Below the pieces are notes generated by a model, which had not been told where the DNA came from, made no database searches, and worked only from the letters and a program-made list of their open reading frames with translations. A program made the position numbers and the translations under genes. From a virus, in the IMG/VR virus record IMGVR_UViG_3300024180_000003, positions 40,849 through 104,848 of that record: 64,000 nt of DNA; one strand, given 5' to 3'. Positions within the stretch are counted from its first letter, which is position 1. Each line of letters starts with the position of its first letter. Below, one piece after another: positions 48,948-58,344 of the stretch.

Positions 48948-50015
48948 TTATTTTTGTGTGTTAATCCATTTAAAAGTTTCTTTCATTCCTTCAACTAATG
49001 ATTGAGAAGGTTCCCATCCCATCTTCTCTTTAAACAATTTATTATCAGAGTTTCTTCCTCTTACTCCGACAGGGCAAGGGAAACCGTACTTATCAATAAA
49101 GTCTTGACCTTGTATGTTATTGATTATAATATCTTTTCCGGAACAATTAATAGCTATATTAGCAAGCTCATTTATTGTAACCATTTCCTCTGAACCTATA
49201 TTGACTGGGCCAGCAAATTCTTCTTGTCTCATAAACCTTAACATAGCTTCTATACATTCATCAACATATAAAAAGGATCTAGTCTGTAACCCATCACCCC
49301 ATACTTCCATTTCAGTATCTGCTTCTGCAGCTTTACGGCACATAGCAGCAGGTGCTTTTTCTTTTCCGCCAGTCCAAGTTCCTTGAGGTCCAAATATATT
49401 ATGAAACCTTGCAACTCTAACACTTAATTTATAATTCCTAGCAAAAGCTAAAAATAATCTTTCACTAAATAGTTTTTCCCATCCGTATTCTGAATCTGGG
49501 TCAGCTGGATAAGCAGAGCTTTCCTCACAGTTAGGGTTATCAGGATCTAATTGATTATGTTCTGGGTACATACAAGCTGAAGAGGAGTAGAATATTCTTT
49601 TTACTCTTGTCTTGCTTGCCTCTAGTACTGTATTAAGGTTTACTAATGCTGAATTATGCATAATATTTGCATCATTCTCTCCTGTAAAGATGTAACCAGC
49701 ACCTCCCATATCAGCTGCTAATTGGTAAACTTCATCAAAAGAGTCTATAACCGTGAAAGGTTGTTTCTGTAAACTGTAATCGTAAATTACATCTGTATGA
49801 TTTGGGTCACGTTCTACTCTGAATGCTGCTGCAACAATTGAAGCTTCTCTTAAGTCACCAGAAACATAATTATCGCATATAAGTCCATGGTTCCAAAATT
49901 CATGTTTTGATTTAATATCTACAACTCGTACATAGTAGTCTTCTTCTTTTAATCGTTTTGCTAAGTGACCTCCTATAAAACCACCACCACCTAGTACTAA
50001 TGCTGTTTTTCTCAT
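48948..50015 (-). CDS. GDP-mannose 3,5-epimerase
   Basis: It has 355 residues. The Rossmann loop GGGGFIGG (9-16), YQLAADMGGAGYI, SSSACMYPE with Cys148, Tyr177-x3-Lys181, FHNIFGPQGTW, GKEKAPAAMCRKA and GDGLQTRSFLYVDECIEAML match plant/bacterial GME, which turns GDP-D-mannose into GDP-L-galactose and GDP-L-gulose. It is a signature enzyme of this cluster. Confidence 0.85.
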   Translation of the reverse strand: MRKTALVLGGGGFIGGHLAKRLKEEDYYVRVVDIKSKHEFWNHGLICDNYVSGDLREASIVAAAFRVERDPNHTDVIYDYSLQKQPFTVIDSFDEVYQLAADMGGAGYIFTGENDANIMHNSALVNLNTVLEASKTRVKRIFYSSSACMYPEHNQLDPDNPNCEESSAYPADPDSEYGWEKLFSERLFLAFARNYKLSVRVARFHNIFGPQGTWTGGKEKAPAAMCRKAAEADTEMEVWGDGLQTRSFLYVDECIEAMLRFMRQEEFAGPVNIGSEEMVTINELANIAINCSGKDIIINNIQGQDFIDKYGFPCPVGVRGRNSDNKLFKEKMGWEPSQSLVEGMKETFKWINTQK

Positions 50016-50030
50016 AACTTTGTTTGTTTT

Positions 50031-50684
50031 TTAAAATGTACTTTTAATTATATTTTCATTACTTTTTTTCCTTAATACTATCTGGTAACCTGTTGCGATA
50101 GTATCGTATATGTTTTGATACATTGTTGCAAATGTTCTAATACCAAACTCAGGAGAAGATACTAGTTCTGGTTGTGCAGGGTCTTTCCAGCCAAAATCAT
50201 CAAATATTAATAAGCCACCATCTTTTAACATTTTATTAGCATAGTATGCATCTACAAATGTATCATCTGCTCTATGAGAAGCATCTACATATACAAAATC
50301 GTACTGTCTCTCTTTATCCACAAGGGTTGGTAGAATTTGCTGAGATATACCTCTGTGTATATTAAAGTTAATATCCTTGAAAAATGATATGTTATGTTTA
50401 AAGTTATCGTAGATTATATTATTATTTTTATCTAACCTATTCATTGTTTCTTTCATACCGGACTCCGCTTCTGATCCTCCAAATGTATCTACTACATCGT
50501 AATTAGCATTAGCTTTAAGAACCTTTTCACAAAGGTACACTGTTGCTCTTCCTTCATAACAACCTATCTCTAAGACATTTTCTATATTAATATCGTCTTT
50601 AAATTTGTCAAAGACTTGATTCCATAGTTCAATTGAATTATCAAACCATGTTTCATTAAATTTATATTTAGTATCGTACATCAT
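50031..50684 (-). CDS. Class I SAM methyltransferase
   Basis: It has 217 residues. VLEIGCYEGRATVYL binds SAM, YDFVYVDASHRADDTFVDAYYANKMLKDGGLLIFDDFGW is the Methyltransf_24-type core. It probably methylates a sugar in this cluster. It lies 15 bases before the epimerase gene. Confidence 0.8.
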   Translation of the reverse strand: MMYDTKYKFNETWFDNSIELWNQVFDKFKDDINIENVLEIGCYEGRATVYLCEKVLKANANYDVVDTFGGSEAESGMKETMNRLDKNNNIIYDNFKHNISFFKDINFNIHRGISQQILPTLVDKERQYDFVYVDASHRADDTFVDAYYANKMLKDGGLLIFDDFGWKDPAQPELVSSPEFGIRTFATMYQNIYDTIATGYQIVLRKKSNENIIKSTF

Positions 50685-50687
50685 ATC

Positions 50688-51308
50688 TTAAAGGGTATCA
50701 TAATAGTTATTTTGAGCTTCCTGTCGGTTAATATCTTTTTTATGTTCTAATGAATACTGTTCTAAAAGCGGTAACTTTACAAAAGTATTAAAACCTTCTA
50801 ACACTTCGTGTACCTTATTAACCCATTTAATCTCAGGTATATTTTTCCAAATCCTCATTTGATAATCTGGCCAATTAACCCAACCTTTTTCATTTACATT
50901 CCATCTCCACTTTTGGATATGCTCATCAGTTAAACCTTCAACTGTATTGACTCTTGGGACTAGTATAGTCTCTACAGCATTACTTTCTAGTACCTGAGGG
51001 AATGTTTTTAGTAAAAACTCTGAAGGAATTTCATCTGCATCAATCTGGAATATATAATCTCCAGTACAAAAAGAACTAAGTAAATTCTTCCAGTCTGCAA
51101 AATGCCCTTTAAAAGATTTTGGATATGCTTTTATTAAATCTTGGCTCTGTAGACCTACTAAGTACTCCCATACTTCTGCAGTTCCTTTTTGTTTATCAAA
51201 TAAGACTATTACCTCATCTTCTTCTCTGATATTGAGCATAAGTGTGGATATTAGTTTTTGAATCTCCTCATACTCATTACATACTGTTATTGCATAACTT
51301 ATTTTCAT
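50688..51308 (-). CDS. Glycosyltransferase family 2
   Basis: It has 206 residues. ISYAITVCNEYEEIQKL starts the GT-A fold, and YIFQIDADEIP has the DxD motif. It is short for the family (catalytic domain only). It is followed three bases later by the methyltransferase gene. Confidence 0.8.
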   Translation of the reverse strand: MKISYAITVCNEYEEIQKLISTLMLNIREEDEVIVLFDKQKGTAEVWEYLVGLQSQDLIKAYPKSFKGHFADWKNLLSSFCTGDYIFQIDADEIPSEFLLKTFPQVLESNAVETILVPRVNTVEGLTDEHIQKWRWNVNEKGWVNWPDYQMRIWKNIPEIKWVNKVHEVLEGFNTFVKLPLLEQYSLEHKKDINRQEAQNNYYDTL

Positions 51309-51310
51309 GC

Positions 51311-51760
51311 TTACTCTTTTGGTATTTCGTAAAATCCTATCATTTCTAAAGCGTCCATAAAGTCACTGCGCTTAAACTCTTTTCCGTTTCTCATATCCAT
51401 TCTATGAGTTTGACCAGATGGATACTTACCTAAATCTTCTTTTGGAATCTCTATTGCATTTACTGCTTTCCATTTCCAATCCTCTTTACTTACTCCATCT
51501 AAGAAAACCATTCCTTTTTCTGGTAGAGTAATTGTAGCTGGAAACCATACTCTTTTTTCATTATCAATATGCAATAAATCTTTATATAGCTCAGGTGCTG
51601 TTTCTAATAAATCTTTTACTGATTTTGATCCTTCAGTCATTAATGTTGATGTTGTAAATCCGCTACCGAAACATAGCCACGTTTTAATCTCTTGTCCATC
51701 TTGTTCGAAACTTTGTTCGTAGCAGGCATTACTTCCAAACGGTCCTTGTACTAAATTCAT
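51311..51760 (-). CDS. Unknown 149-aa protein in sugar cluster
   Basis: It is soluble, with YEQSFEQDGQEIKTWLCFGSGFTTSTLM at the start. Similar short proteins occur in marine T4-like phages (recalled). Function unknown. It lies between two glycosyltransferases. Confidence 0.6.
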   Translation of the reverse strand: MNLVQGPFGSNACYEQSFEQDGQEIKTWLCFGSGFTTSTLMTEGSKSVKDLLETAPELYKDLLHIDNEKRVWFPATITLPEKGMVFLDGVSKEDWKWKAVNAIEIPKEDLGKYPSGQTHRMDMRNGKEFKRSDFMDALEMIGFYEIPKE

Positions 51761-51765
51761 ATTTA

Positions 51766-53082
51766 CTATTTTACTTTTGTTAATTTTCTTTTTGGTAATC
51801 TTATCTCTTTTGGTAACTCTAACTTAGGAGGGGTAAACTCTTGTTCTACTGAGAATTTAGGAGTATATTTATCTAAATAGTTTTTTAGTAACTCCTCCAT
51901 CTTCTCAAGGGAATAGTGCTCTCTTGTTATTCTTTTCTGAGTTCTACTTTTAATGATATTCTGTTTATAGTTTTTATATACCGATTTAAATGCTTTACTA
52001 GCTTCTTTATCATCAAAAGTAAACCATTTTGATTCAGGTATAATCATTTTTTGAACTACCGCCGATGGGTGTACCGTTTCTAATTTACCTCCTACAAGTA
52101 GATTTAAATCACTTCTAAGAAAGTCCGTATGTCCTGACCATCCTGATGCAATAATAGGTTTCCCTGTGGTTGTAAATTCTAGTAACGGTCTTCCAAAGCC
52201 TTCACCTCTTGTTAGGTTAACCATTGCTTTAACTTTACTGTGATTATATAGGTTATTAATGTCTCTATCCGATAGTTCTCCATGTAGTAAGTATACATTA
52301 GGTATTCTTCCTTTAACTTTCTTTCTAACAAAATCTATCTTTTCAAGTATCGCTTGCTGATCCATTATAGAACTATTTGCTGATTGAGTTTTTATAATCA
52401 AAGCAGGTTGAGTGTGTTGAGTTTTAAATGTTTCAAGGAAGCTTTCTATCATTCCTCCTATATTTTTTCTATCCTGTGTATGTTCACCTTGTAGCCAATG
52501 CCCAACGAATAAGAAGCAGAAATTTTCTTTAATACTATCTAACGAATTAATTAACTCTGTGTTTTTATATTCACTTTTAGGATCATATGTTTTAGAGTCA
52601 ACTCCTTCAAATAATACTTCTACTGGTTTGGTAATTCTTAGTCTACTCTTTTCTTTAGTTTCGTTATTTTCTACATCGAACATACTGTTGATAAGAGAAT
52701 TTTTACCGTGCTCTGAAGAAGTAAATACGATATCCATATTATTTGCTCCAGTCACCCAAGTATCATGACATAGTGTAGTCTCCATAGCTGCAGTAACACC
52801 TATGTTAAAATCCCCTACTGCTTGAAATTCATTAGGTACTGTTATTTGTACCCATACATTTGGTTTCTTTTCTAGCTTACCTATAACCATAGGAGTAAAA
52901 AAACTATCTCCATGCTCTTTTAAGTAACCTGCTTTCGTATTTCCCCATACTTGAGGTAGTATCTTTATATCCCATTCATTTCCTTTTGCATTTGATAATG
53001 CTCTTACAAAATCTCTTGCTCTCGCTCCATATCCTGAGTATGTATCTATCGGGCATGATATAACTGCTAGTGGTTTGTTCAT
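51766..53082 (-). CDS. Glycosyltransferase, GT-B (group 1) type
   Basis: It has 438 residues. A GT4-like C-terminal half shows CFLFVGHWLQGEHTQDRKN, YLLHGELSDRDINNLYNHSKVKAMVNLTRGEGFGRPLLEFTTTGKPIIASGWSGH, including the E-x7-E-like motif. It would use a nucleotide sugar to extend a glycan. It lies in the sugar operon next to a second GT-B gene. Confidence 0.8.
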   Translation of the reverse strand: MNKPLAVISCPIDTYSGYGARARDFVRALSNAKGNEWDIKILPQVWGNTKAGYLKEHGDSFFTPMVIGKLEKKPNVWVQITVPNEFQAVGDFNIGVTAAMETTLCHDTWVTGANNMDIVFTSSEHGKNSLINSMFDVENNETKEKSRLRITKPVEVLFEGVDSKTYDPKSEYKNTELINSLDSIKENFCFLFVGHWLQGEHTQDRKNIGGMIESFLETFKTQHTQPALIIKTQSANSSIMDQQAILEKIDFVRKKVKGRIPNVYLLHGELSDRDINNLYNHSKVKAMVNLTRGEGFGRPLLEFTTTGKPIIASGWSGHTDFLRSDLNLLVGGKLETVHPSAVVQKMIIPESKWFTFDDKEASKAFKSVYKNYKQNIIKSRTQKRITREHYSLEKMEELLKNYLDKYTPKFSVEQEFTPPKLELPKEIRLPKRKLTKVK

Positions 53083-53099
53083 AGTATAACCTGTAATAT

Positions 53100-54548
53100 T
53101 TAGTAAATTAATTTATGTTCTGTGTATTTAGGTGCAAGGTCTTCTACCTTTATAAAGTCAAATTTAGGTCTTGGTATGAAGTTTTCAAAACATTCATCAA
53201 TACAGTTACCAATATTCTTTGACATATTTTTAGAAGACATCTGTGCTTCTTCTGATGTTACCCATTCTCTACCTTTCTTACCTTTCTTTAAACGATCTTC
53301 AGGTGTCATACTAAAAGACTTAAATATTGCTTCTGCTATATCTTCTGCTGAACATCTATCGTCAAATATATAAGGTGTGGGAACTGACCCAACTAATGAG
53401 ATGTTACTTGGAAAGATCGGTATAGACCATTCACCATGTTCTTTATAAGTACCTCTATGATTAGAAGGTATATCCTTACTCGGTGTAAACCATTCTCCTT
53501 TATCATCAGTAAATCTCATTTGGTCTTGCATACCTCCTGTTACGTTAGCTGCAATCATAGTTTCTGACATCATTGCTTCTGTCAATGCTAATCCCCATCC
53601 TTCGTTAGAAGAAGGTAAAACAACTAAGTCTGCTAAATTATATAACCAATTCATTTGAGGTGTTGTTAATTTACCTTCCGAGAAATATACATTAACATAT
53701 TCTGGATCACATAGGTTCTCTCTAACTGCTCTTAAGTCTGTACCGTTTTGATCTACACTTTGAGTATGGAGTATTAAAGCACATTTTTTAGCTTCTTCCT
53801 TTCCTATCTTATCGCAGAATAGTCTATAAGCAAAAATTAGATCTGGTACGCTCTTTCTTCTTATGTTACGTGAATTAAACATAACTACGTATTCTATATC
53901 TGTACGGTTCTCAAATACTGAGTTTTTAAATTCCTGGAAACCTTTAAACTGCTCATCATCTTTATGAATCTTAAAGAACATATTCTCATCTATACCGTGA
54001 GGTACGTATCTGATGATCTTACTTTTAGCATCTTCTCCTAATACCAATTTATTAATGTTAACAGTTTGTTTTGATATACCCATTAATAAATCACAGGAAT
54101 TGTAGTATACTTTATTGTAAAGTGGTGCAGGGTAATCATCCCATATGTTTAGGTACATAATAGGTATATGCGATCTAATTTCTCTTTCAATATCAAATAA
54201 CCATGTCCAATATCTAGGGTCAGTAAAAATCATTATAGCATCAGGTTTCTCTTGAGCTATAAGACTCCTAACTAAACCAACGTCTCCATATCCATTATAA
54301 GGAATCAGTTTAACGTCTGAGTCAGTCATGTTGGTAAGTTTATTTACTTCATTAGATACATCTTGCCCTTTTCCAGCATCTGGATGTTTTAATGCTCCTG
54401 CTACATGTACCCAGTTAAACTTATGAGCTAACCCAAATACAAACTCTTTACCCATAGTTGCGATACCTGAGTGCATTCTAATATCATCACAAAGTAGAAG
54501 AATCTTTTTTCTATCTTCTTTCTTTATATAACCTTCTCTATTTGTCAT
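53100..54548 (-). CDS. Glycosyltransferase, GT-B (group 1) type
   Basis: It has 482 residues. NSRNIRRKSVPDLIFAYRLF and WLYNLADLVVLPSSNEGWGLALTEAMMSETMIAANVTGG are GT4-like acceptor/donor motifs. It overlaps the ribbon-helix-helix gene by 11 bases. Confidence 0.8.
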   Translation of the reverse strand: MTNREGYIKKEDRKKILLLCDDIRMHSGIATMGKEFVFGLAHKFNWVHVAGALKHPDAGKGQDVSNEVNKLTNMTDSDVKLIPYNGYGDVGLVRSLIAQEKPDAIMIFTDPRYWTWLFDIEREIRSHIPIMYLNIWDDYPAPLYNKVYYNSCDLLMGISKQTVNINKLVLGEDAKSKIIRYVPHGIDENMFFKIHKDDEQFKGFQEFKNSVFENRTDIEYVVMFNSRNIRRKSVPDLIFAYRLFCDKIGKEEAKKCALILHTQSVDQNGTDLRAVRENLCDPEYVNVYFSEGKLTTPQMNWLYNLADLVVLPSSNEGWGLALTEAMMSETMIAANVTGGMQDQMRFTDDKGEWFTPSKDIPSNHRGTYKEHGEWSIPIFPSNISLVGSVPTPYIFDDRCSAEDIAEAIFKSFSMTPEDRLKKGKKGREWVTSEEAQMSSKNMSKNIGNCIDECFENFIPRPKFDFIKVEDLAPKYTEHKLIY

Positions 54549-54741
54549 CTAATTGTTCTATATTAATATTACTTATTTTATGTATACCTTCTCTAAACTC
54601 CTTATCTGTAAGATAAAGAAAAATACTACGGGAGGCAAGCTTTTGAAAAGAAAATTTATTTTTTATGCATTGGTATTTAAACTCTTGGAATAAATCATCT
54701 TCAATACGAACGGTCGTTAACCTTTTTTCAGAATTTTTCAT
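54538..54741 (-). CDS. Ribbon-helix-helix-like DNA-binding protein
   Basis: Its 67 residues (LTTVRIEDDLFQEFKYQCIKNKFSFQKLASRSIFLYL) fit a ribbon-helix-helix fold as in Arc/MetJ. It could repress its own sugar operon, since it is the first gene. Confidence 0.6.
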   Translation of the reverse strand: MKNSEKRLTTVRIEDDLFQEFKYQCIKNKFSFQKLASRSIFLYLTDKEFREGIHKISNINIEQLDDK

Positions 54742-54765
54742 AACATATATACTTATATATTTATA

Positions 54766-54774
54766 TATAAATAG
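54766..54774 (-). promoter_or_regulatory. Candidate late promoter box
   Basis: The coding strand reads CTATTTATATATAAATA about 25 bases before the ATG at 54741. Confidence 0.35.
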
Positions 54775-54779
54775 GCCCT

Positions 54780-55745
54780 TTATCCATTAATAGCATCAGG
54801 ACATATTCTCATATCTTTGAAAGCACAAAAATTGCAACCCCACTTACTAGGGTTAGTTGGATACTCTTTATCAACATACTCTCCATTTTTATCTACTGCT
54901 GTTTCTACAAATGTATTCATAAGAGAAACTGCTTGACCTACTTTTATTTTACCAGCTGTTGGGCTAAATTCCTGTACTCTTCGTTGCATTGCTGCATAAT
55001 CTGCATCTACTGGTACTTTACGTTTAACTATAAAATACTCTACATCAATTTTTTCAATTGGAATATCAAACTGTTCTGAAAAGAACTTTTTATATAGTAG
55101 TATTTGAGCTAACTTTTTATCATCTGATTTAGCAAATTTATTCCACCCTGATGTTGATGTTTTAATATCTACTATTTTCCATCTATCAACTCTTGCATCA
55201 TAAAATACTAGATCTATAAACCCTTTAAACATTACTCCAGGGCGTAATTCTTGATAAAGCAATGTCTCTACTCCTGCTAAATATATCCCCTTAGTACCAA
55301 AGTAAGCGCTTCTCTTCTTTTTAAGGTAGTTAAGTATATGCTTACCGTCTATCCAGAACATAGTTAATTCATCTGTATTAGAAAAATGCTGATGACTATT
55401 TTGAGCTTTCTGTCCTTTATATGCTTTTATCATATTCTCATATAACAAAGCGTCTAGATCTATTTCATTAGCAGTCTTAACTTTATCGTGGTACATTACC
55501 TCCAACCATGTTTGCATAGTTTCATGCATTGCAGTTCCAAAGGTTGCATGTATGGATGGTTGGTAAGGAGCTAATTTCCTAACGTATTGAAGGTACCATT
55601 GTCTCTGACAAGAGGAAAAACTGCTTAGTTGAGAGTACGAAATATGCTTATTTGATTTAGGAGATTGTTTTATCTTACTCTCCCATACCTCTTTTACTAA
55701 AGGATCAGCTTTTAAAACCTTTCTATCTGGATAGATTTTTTTCAA
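54780..55745 (-). CDS. Fe-S PD-(D/E)XK nuclease, Cas4/AddB-like
   Basis: It has 321 residues. SSCQRQWYLQY has Cys46, and the end has Cys304-x2-Cys307-x7-Cys315, a likely 4Fe-4S set. GFIDLVFYD and KIVDIKTST give the nuclease core. Such enzymes process DNA ends. A second, Fe-S-free nuclease of this superfamily is at 2473. Confidence 0.82.
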   Translation of the reverse strand: MKKIYPDRKVLKADPLVKEVWESKIKQSPKSNKHISYSQLSSFSSCQRQWYLQYVRKLAPYQPSIHATFGTAMHETMQTWLEVMYHDKVKTANEIDLDALLYENMIKAYKGQKAQNSHQHFSNTDELTMFWIDGKHILNYLKKKRSAYFGTKGIYLAGVETLLYQELRPGVMFKGFIDLVFYDARVDRWKIVDIKTSTSGWNKFAKSDDKKLAQILLYKKFFSEQFDIPIEKIDVEYFIVKRKVPVDADYAAMQRRVQEFSPTAGKIKVGQAVSLMNTFVETAVDKNGEYVDKEYPTNPSKWGCNFCAFKDMRICPDAING

Positions 55746-55749
55746 ACTA

Positions 55750-56175
55750 TTAATCGTTTTTCCATAGACCTTTAGACACTAACTGAGCAATTATCCCATA
55801 GTTAGTTATATCTTGAAAGGTATCTAATAATGTTTCATTTTGTGCCTTACGCCCTGATATAATCATATTCTTCCATCTGTTAACTTTATCTGAAAGTCTA
55901 TACCATAACCCTGTCATAGCAAACTCCATTTCGTCTGCTGTTTCTAGATTGGTTCCTGCACTAACATTATGCATACCGTAATCTAAATGTTTCTTAGCAA
56001 ATAAGTCAAACTGTTCATACATTATCTGTTCGTAAGCGTCATGTATTGTTGGGTACTCTTCTCTTAGGATTTCTCTTGCTGAAGGAGGATTCTTAGCATT
56101 GCTGATTTCTCTACTGCTCATTTCTGTAACTTTTATTTTTAATTTATTTTCGTACTCTTTCACTTGCTTACTCAT
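55750..56175 (-). CDS. DUF1599 / nucleotide-modification-associated protein
   Basis: Its 141 residues match DUF1599: FAKKHLDYGMHNVSAG, GLWYRLSDKVNRWKNMI, ETLLDTFQDITNYGIIAQLV. Such proteins are linked to modified-nucleotide pathways in phages. The link here is inference. Two bases separate it from the upstream gene. Confidence 0.7.
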   Translation of the reverse strand: MSKQVKEYENKLKIKVTEMSSREISNAKNPPSAREILREEYPTIHDAYEQIMYEQFDLFAKKHLDYGMHNVSAGTNLETADEMEFAMTGLWYRLSDKVNRWKNMIISGRKAQNETLLDTFQDITNYGIIAQLVSKGLWKND

Positions 56176-56177
56176 AA

Positions 56178-56417
56178 CTAACCATTTATAACCTTAGATG
56201 GATTATCTTCTGGGAAGTATGTTGCTATTGCTGAAAGTTTATCATCAGCATCTACTAAGAGTTCTAAAGACTCATTAGCATCTTTTAAGAAATCATTAGC
56301 TGTATGATCTCCTATACCAGCTGCGTGGGTTGTTAGTAGCTCTAACGACATAAGGGCTTTTGCTTTATCTGCTTTTGCTTGAGCTTTAAGTGCTTCAATA
56401 ACTTTGAATTGTGACAT
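56178..56417 (-). CDS. Small 79-aa helical protein
   Basis: It is all-helical and Ala/Lys/Asp-rich (ALKAQAKADKAKALMSLELLTTHAAGIGDHTANDFLKDANESLELL). I recall similar proteins in many T4-like phages. Function unknown. It is the first gene behind promoter 56440. Confidence 0.6.
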   Translation of the reverse strand: MSQFKVIEALKAQAKADKAKALMSLELLTTHAAGIGDHTANDFLKDANESLELLVDADDKLSAIATYFPEDNPSKVING

Positions 56418-56439
56418 GTTTTAGTATTTTTATATTTAT

Positions 56440-56470
56440 ATAATATAAGAAATAATACTCAAACAAGCAA
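56440..56470 (-). promoter_or_regulatory. Bacteroidota-type promoter
   Basis: The coding strand reads TTG, 20 bases ending in TTCT, then TATATTAT. Confidence 0.75.
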
Positions 56471-56473
56471 CTA

Positions 56474-57646
56474 TTACATATAACTTTTTGTACTATCTTT
56501 ATCTTTTGTTAATGCCGCTTGTGCTGCTTTTTTAGGCACGGTAACTGTTTCACCTGATTTTAGATTTACTGTCCAGTATCTAGGGCTTTTATGTTTAACA
56601 TTGAGTATGTTATTTTCTAATACGTACCCCGATTTTGAGTCGTAATGTTCACCATCGTTTCCGTTTTGACCAATTATATCCATTCGGCTAGAATAAGGAC
56701 TCTTTTGTTTAACCTCTTCAGGGTCTTTAACTTCAAATTCCATAGCAACTTTTTTACTATCTACCTCTGCCTCGTAAGTCTCTTCTCTAATAAACTCGTC
56801 CCATTCTTCTTCATCCTCGTTATATAAGTTCTTTTTAGGTCTAGCTTGATCAAAGGCAAAGTTTGCTGCTACTACTAAAGATATAGCTAAAGGATCAAAT
56901 ACAAATATAATTACTAATAATAATATATTAATAATTTTATCCATAGGAGTACCTGTCAGTCCGGAAAGGTATTGTAATGGTCCTAACTCTCCAGCTACCT
57001 CTGTATTATTATCTAATTCTAGTATTGCCAGTTGGTACTTCTGTAAACTATCAGCTACTATTTCTCTTTTCCTTTGAATGTTGTTACGATTCTCCTCTTC
57101 AACTTCAATACGTTTTGCTGCCATCCTAAGCTCTGAAGTAGAGACGGTTGTTCTAACGCCCCCAGCCACCGAGGTGTCTCGTACTTGGATTGATTGAGAT
57201 TTCGCATTAGAAAGAGTACTAATGTTATTACTAATTCTTTTAAGTTCTTCATCATACCTAAAAACATCGTTTTCATAAAATTGTTTCTTTTGTTCTAAAA
57301 ATGCTGTTTGGTTTTCTTTTACAGTCAACTGTCTATAAGTATCTTGATAAGCTGCACTTAAAAATCCATATATACCCATACTAGTAATAAGTACTAAAAC
57401 TACAGTAGCTACAGTCAGATATGTTCTAAGATACTTATTTAATGTGTCCCAATACTGGTAAAGTAATGATGCTATAACTAGTTTTGATACCTCTAAGGAT
57501 CCAGCCATAATAATGACTTCAAGAGATGCTCCAGCAAACAACTTACTTAGCCCACTAACCGAATAAAATGCTGCAGAAATTGATACTGATAATGCAGAAA
57601 TCGTTATAATGAAGGGGAATAAATTCCTCTTAAGTTTTTTATACAT
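56474..57646 (-). CDS. Polytopic membrane protein with central coiled coil
   Basis: It has 390 residues. Three transmembrane helices near 11-105, a charged coiled-coil region about 110-215, then one more helix (INILLLVIIFVFDPLAISLVVAANFAF) and an acidic soluble C-terminal tail. No enzyme motif is seen. It could sense or open the inner membrane (holin-like), but it is large for a holin. Confidence 0.6.
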   Translation of the reverse strand: MYKKLKRNLFPFIITISALSVSISAAFYSVSGLSKLFAGASLEVIIMAGSLEVSKLVIASLLYQYWDTLNKYLRTYLTVATVVLVLITSMGIYGFLSAAYQDTYRQLTVKENQTAFLEQKKQFYENDVFRYDEELKRISNNISTLSNAKSQSIQVRDTSVAGGVRTTVSTSELRMAAKRIEVEEENRNNIQRKREIVADSLQKYQLAILELDNNTEVAGELGPLQYLSGLTGTPMDKIINILLLVIIFVFDPLAISLVVAANFAFDQARPKKNLYNEDEEEWDEFIREETYEAEVDSKKVAMEFEVKDPEEVKQKSPYSSRMDIIGQNGNDGEHYDSKSGYVLENNILNVKHKSPRYWTVNLKSGETVTVPKKAAQAALTKDKDSTKSYM

Positions 57647-57656
57647 AATTCAAATA

Positions 57657-58088
57657 TTACTTAACAAGTAGTAGTAACGTTGCAACTGCTCCAACTGTTG
57701 TTCCTATTTTATAAATAGTAGTCATCGCTTTTTGTCGCTTAAGTGACCTTTCTAAATCCTCAGATAGACGTTGTTGCACACTGTATTTAGTGTTAAGTTC
57801 AGTAAATATGTTATCGTAGTTACTTACTTGACTTTCTAGATTAGTAACTAAAATAGATTGCGTGTTTAGTTTTAAATTAGTCTCCTTAAGTAGTTTATTA
57901 GTGGTACTAAGTTGTAGGGTGATTTGATCAAAAGATACAAGATCCTTTACTACTAACTTTGCTACTGGTTTACTTAATACTATCTTTGTACTGTCTTTGG
58001 TAACGTTTTGAGAAAAACTCTTGAAGCTGAGAGCCACCAAAAGTATCAATAGCGTTAAGCTTCTGTTCAGTTTCTTTTTTAATAACAT
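57657..58088 (-). CDS. Spanin-like secreted coiled-coil protein
   Basis: It has 143 residues. A signal peptide ending FSQ at the start, a long coiled coil (LKETNLKLNTQSILVTNLESQVSNYDNIFTEL), and a C-terminal hydrophobic segment (TTVGAVATLLLLV). It lacks a lipobox Cys. It starts inside the gene upstream by 119 bases, as Rz1-type genes do in Rz. Confidence 0.5.
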   Translation of the reverse strand: MLLKKKLNRSLTLLILLVALSFKSFSQNVTKDSTKIVLSKPVAKLVVKDLVSFDQITLQLSTTNKLLKETNLKLNTQSILVTNLESQVSNYDNIFTELNTKYSVQQRLSEDLERSLKRQKAMTTIYKIGTTVGAVATLLLLVK

Positions 58089-58341
58089 ATATCTTTGTAT
58101 TTAATAAGTTTATTTTATTGCTAAACTTATCCAACTCAGTATTTAACGAATCTGCTTCTACTTGTAGATAGCTATTTTTAGTTTGTATTGAATCTATTCT
58201 ACTCTGTAAAATATTTATTTGAGTTTGGTAAGCTTTTATATCTACATCAATTGAAGGATTATTCCATATCATATATGCTACAAATCCTCCTAAGATTGCG
58301 CATAATAAATACCTGCTTGTATAGCTTTGTTGTGTGCCCAT
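57970..58341 (-). CDS. Inner-membrane spanin-like protein (i-spanin candidate)
   Basis: It has 123 residues. One N-terminal transmembrane segment (LLCAILGGFVAYMIW) is followed by a periplasmic coiled coil (QTQINILQSRIDSIQTKNSYLQVEADSLNTEL). Layout and overlap match i-spanins. The promoter at 58345 lies three bases before the ATG. Confidence 0.55.
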   Translation of the reverse strand: MGTQQSYTSRYLLCAILGGFVAYMIWNNPSIDVDIKAYQTQINILQSRIDSIQTKNSYLQVEADSLNTELDKFSNKINLLNTKIYVIKKETEQKLNAIDTFGGSQLQEFFSKRYQRQYKDSIK

Positions 58342-58344
58342 ACT

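Noticed and set aside
57153-57182. Third copy of the GC-rich element (ACGCCCCC and CACC..GGTG)
   Set aside because: Order and spacing of parts differ, and it lies in conserved-looking coding sequence; likely coincidence.
57657-58341. Frameshift splitting one gene
   Set aside because: Each frame has its own good start, signal or anchor and coiled coil; nested genes explain the pattern better.
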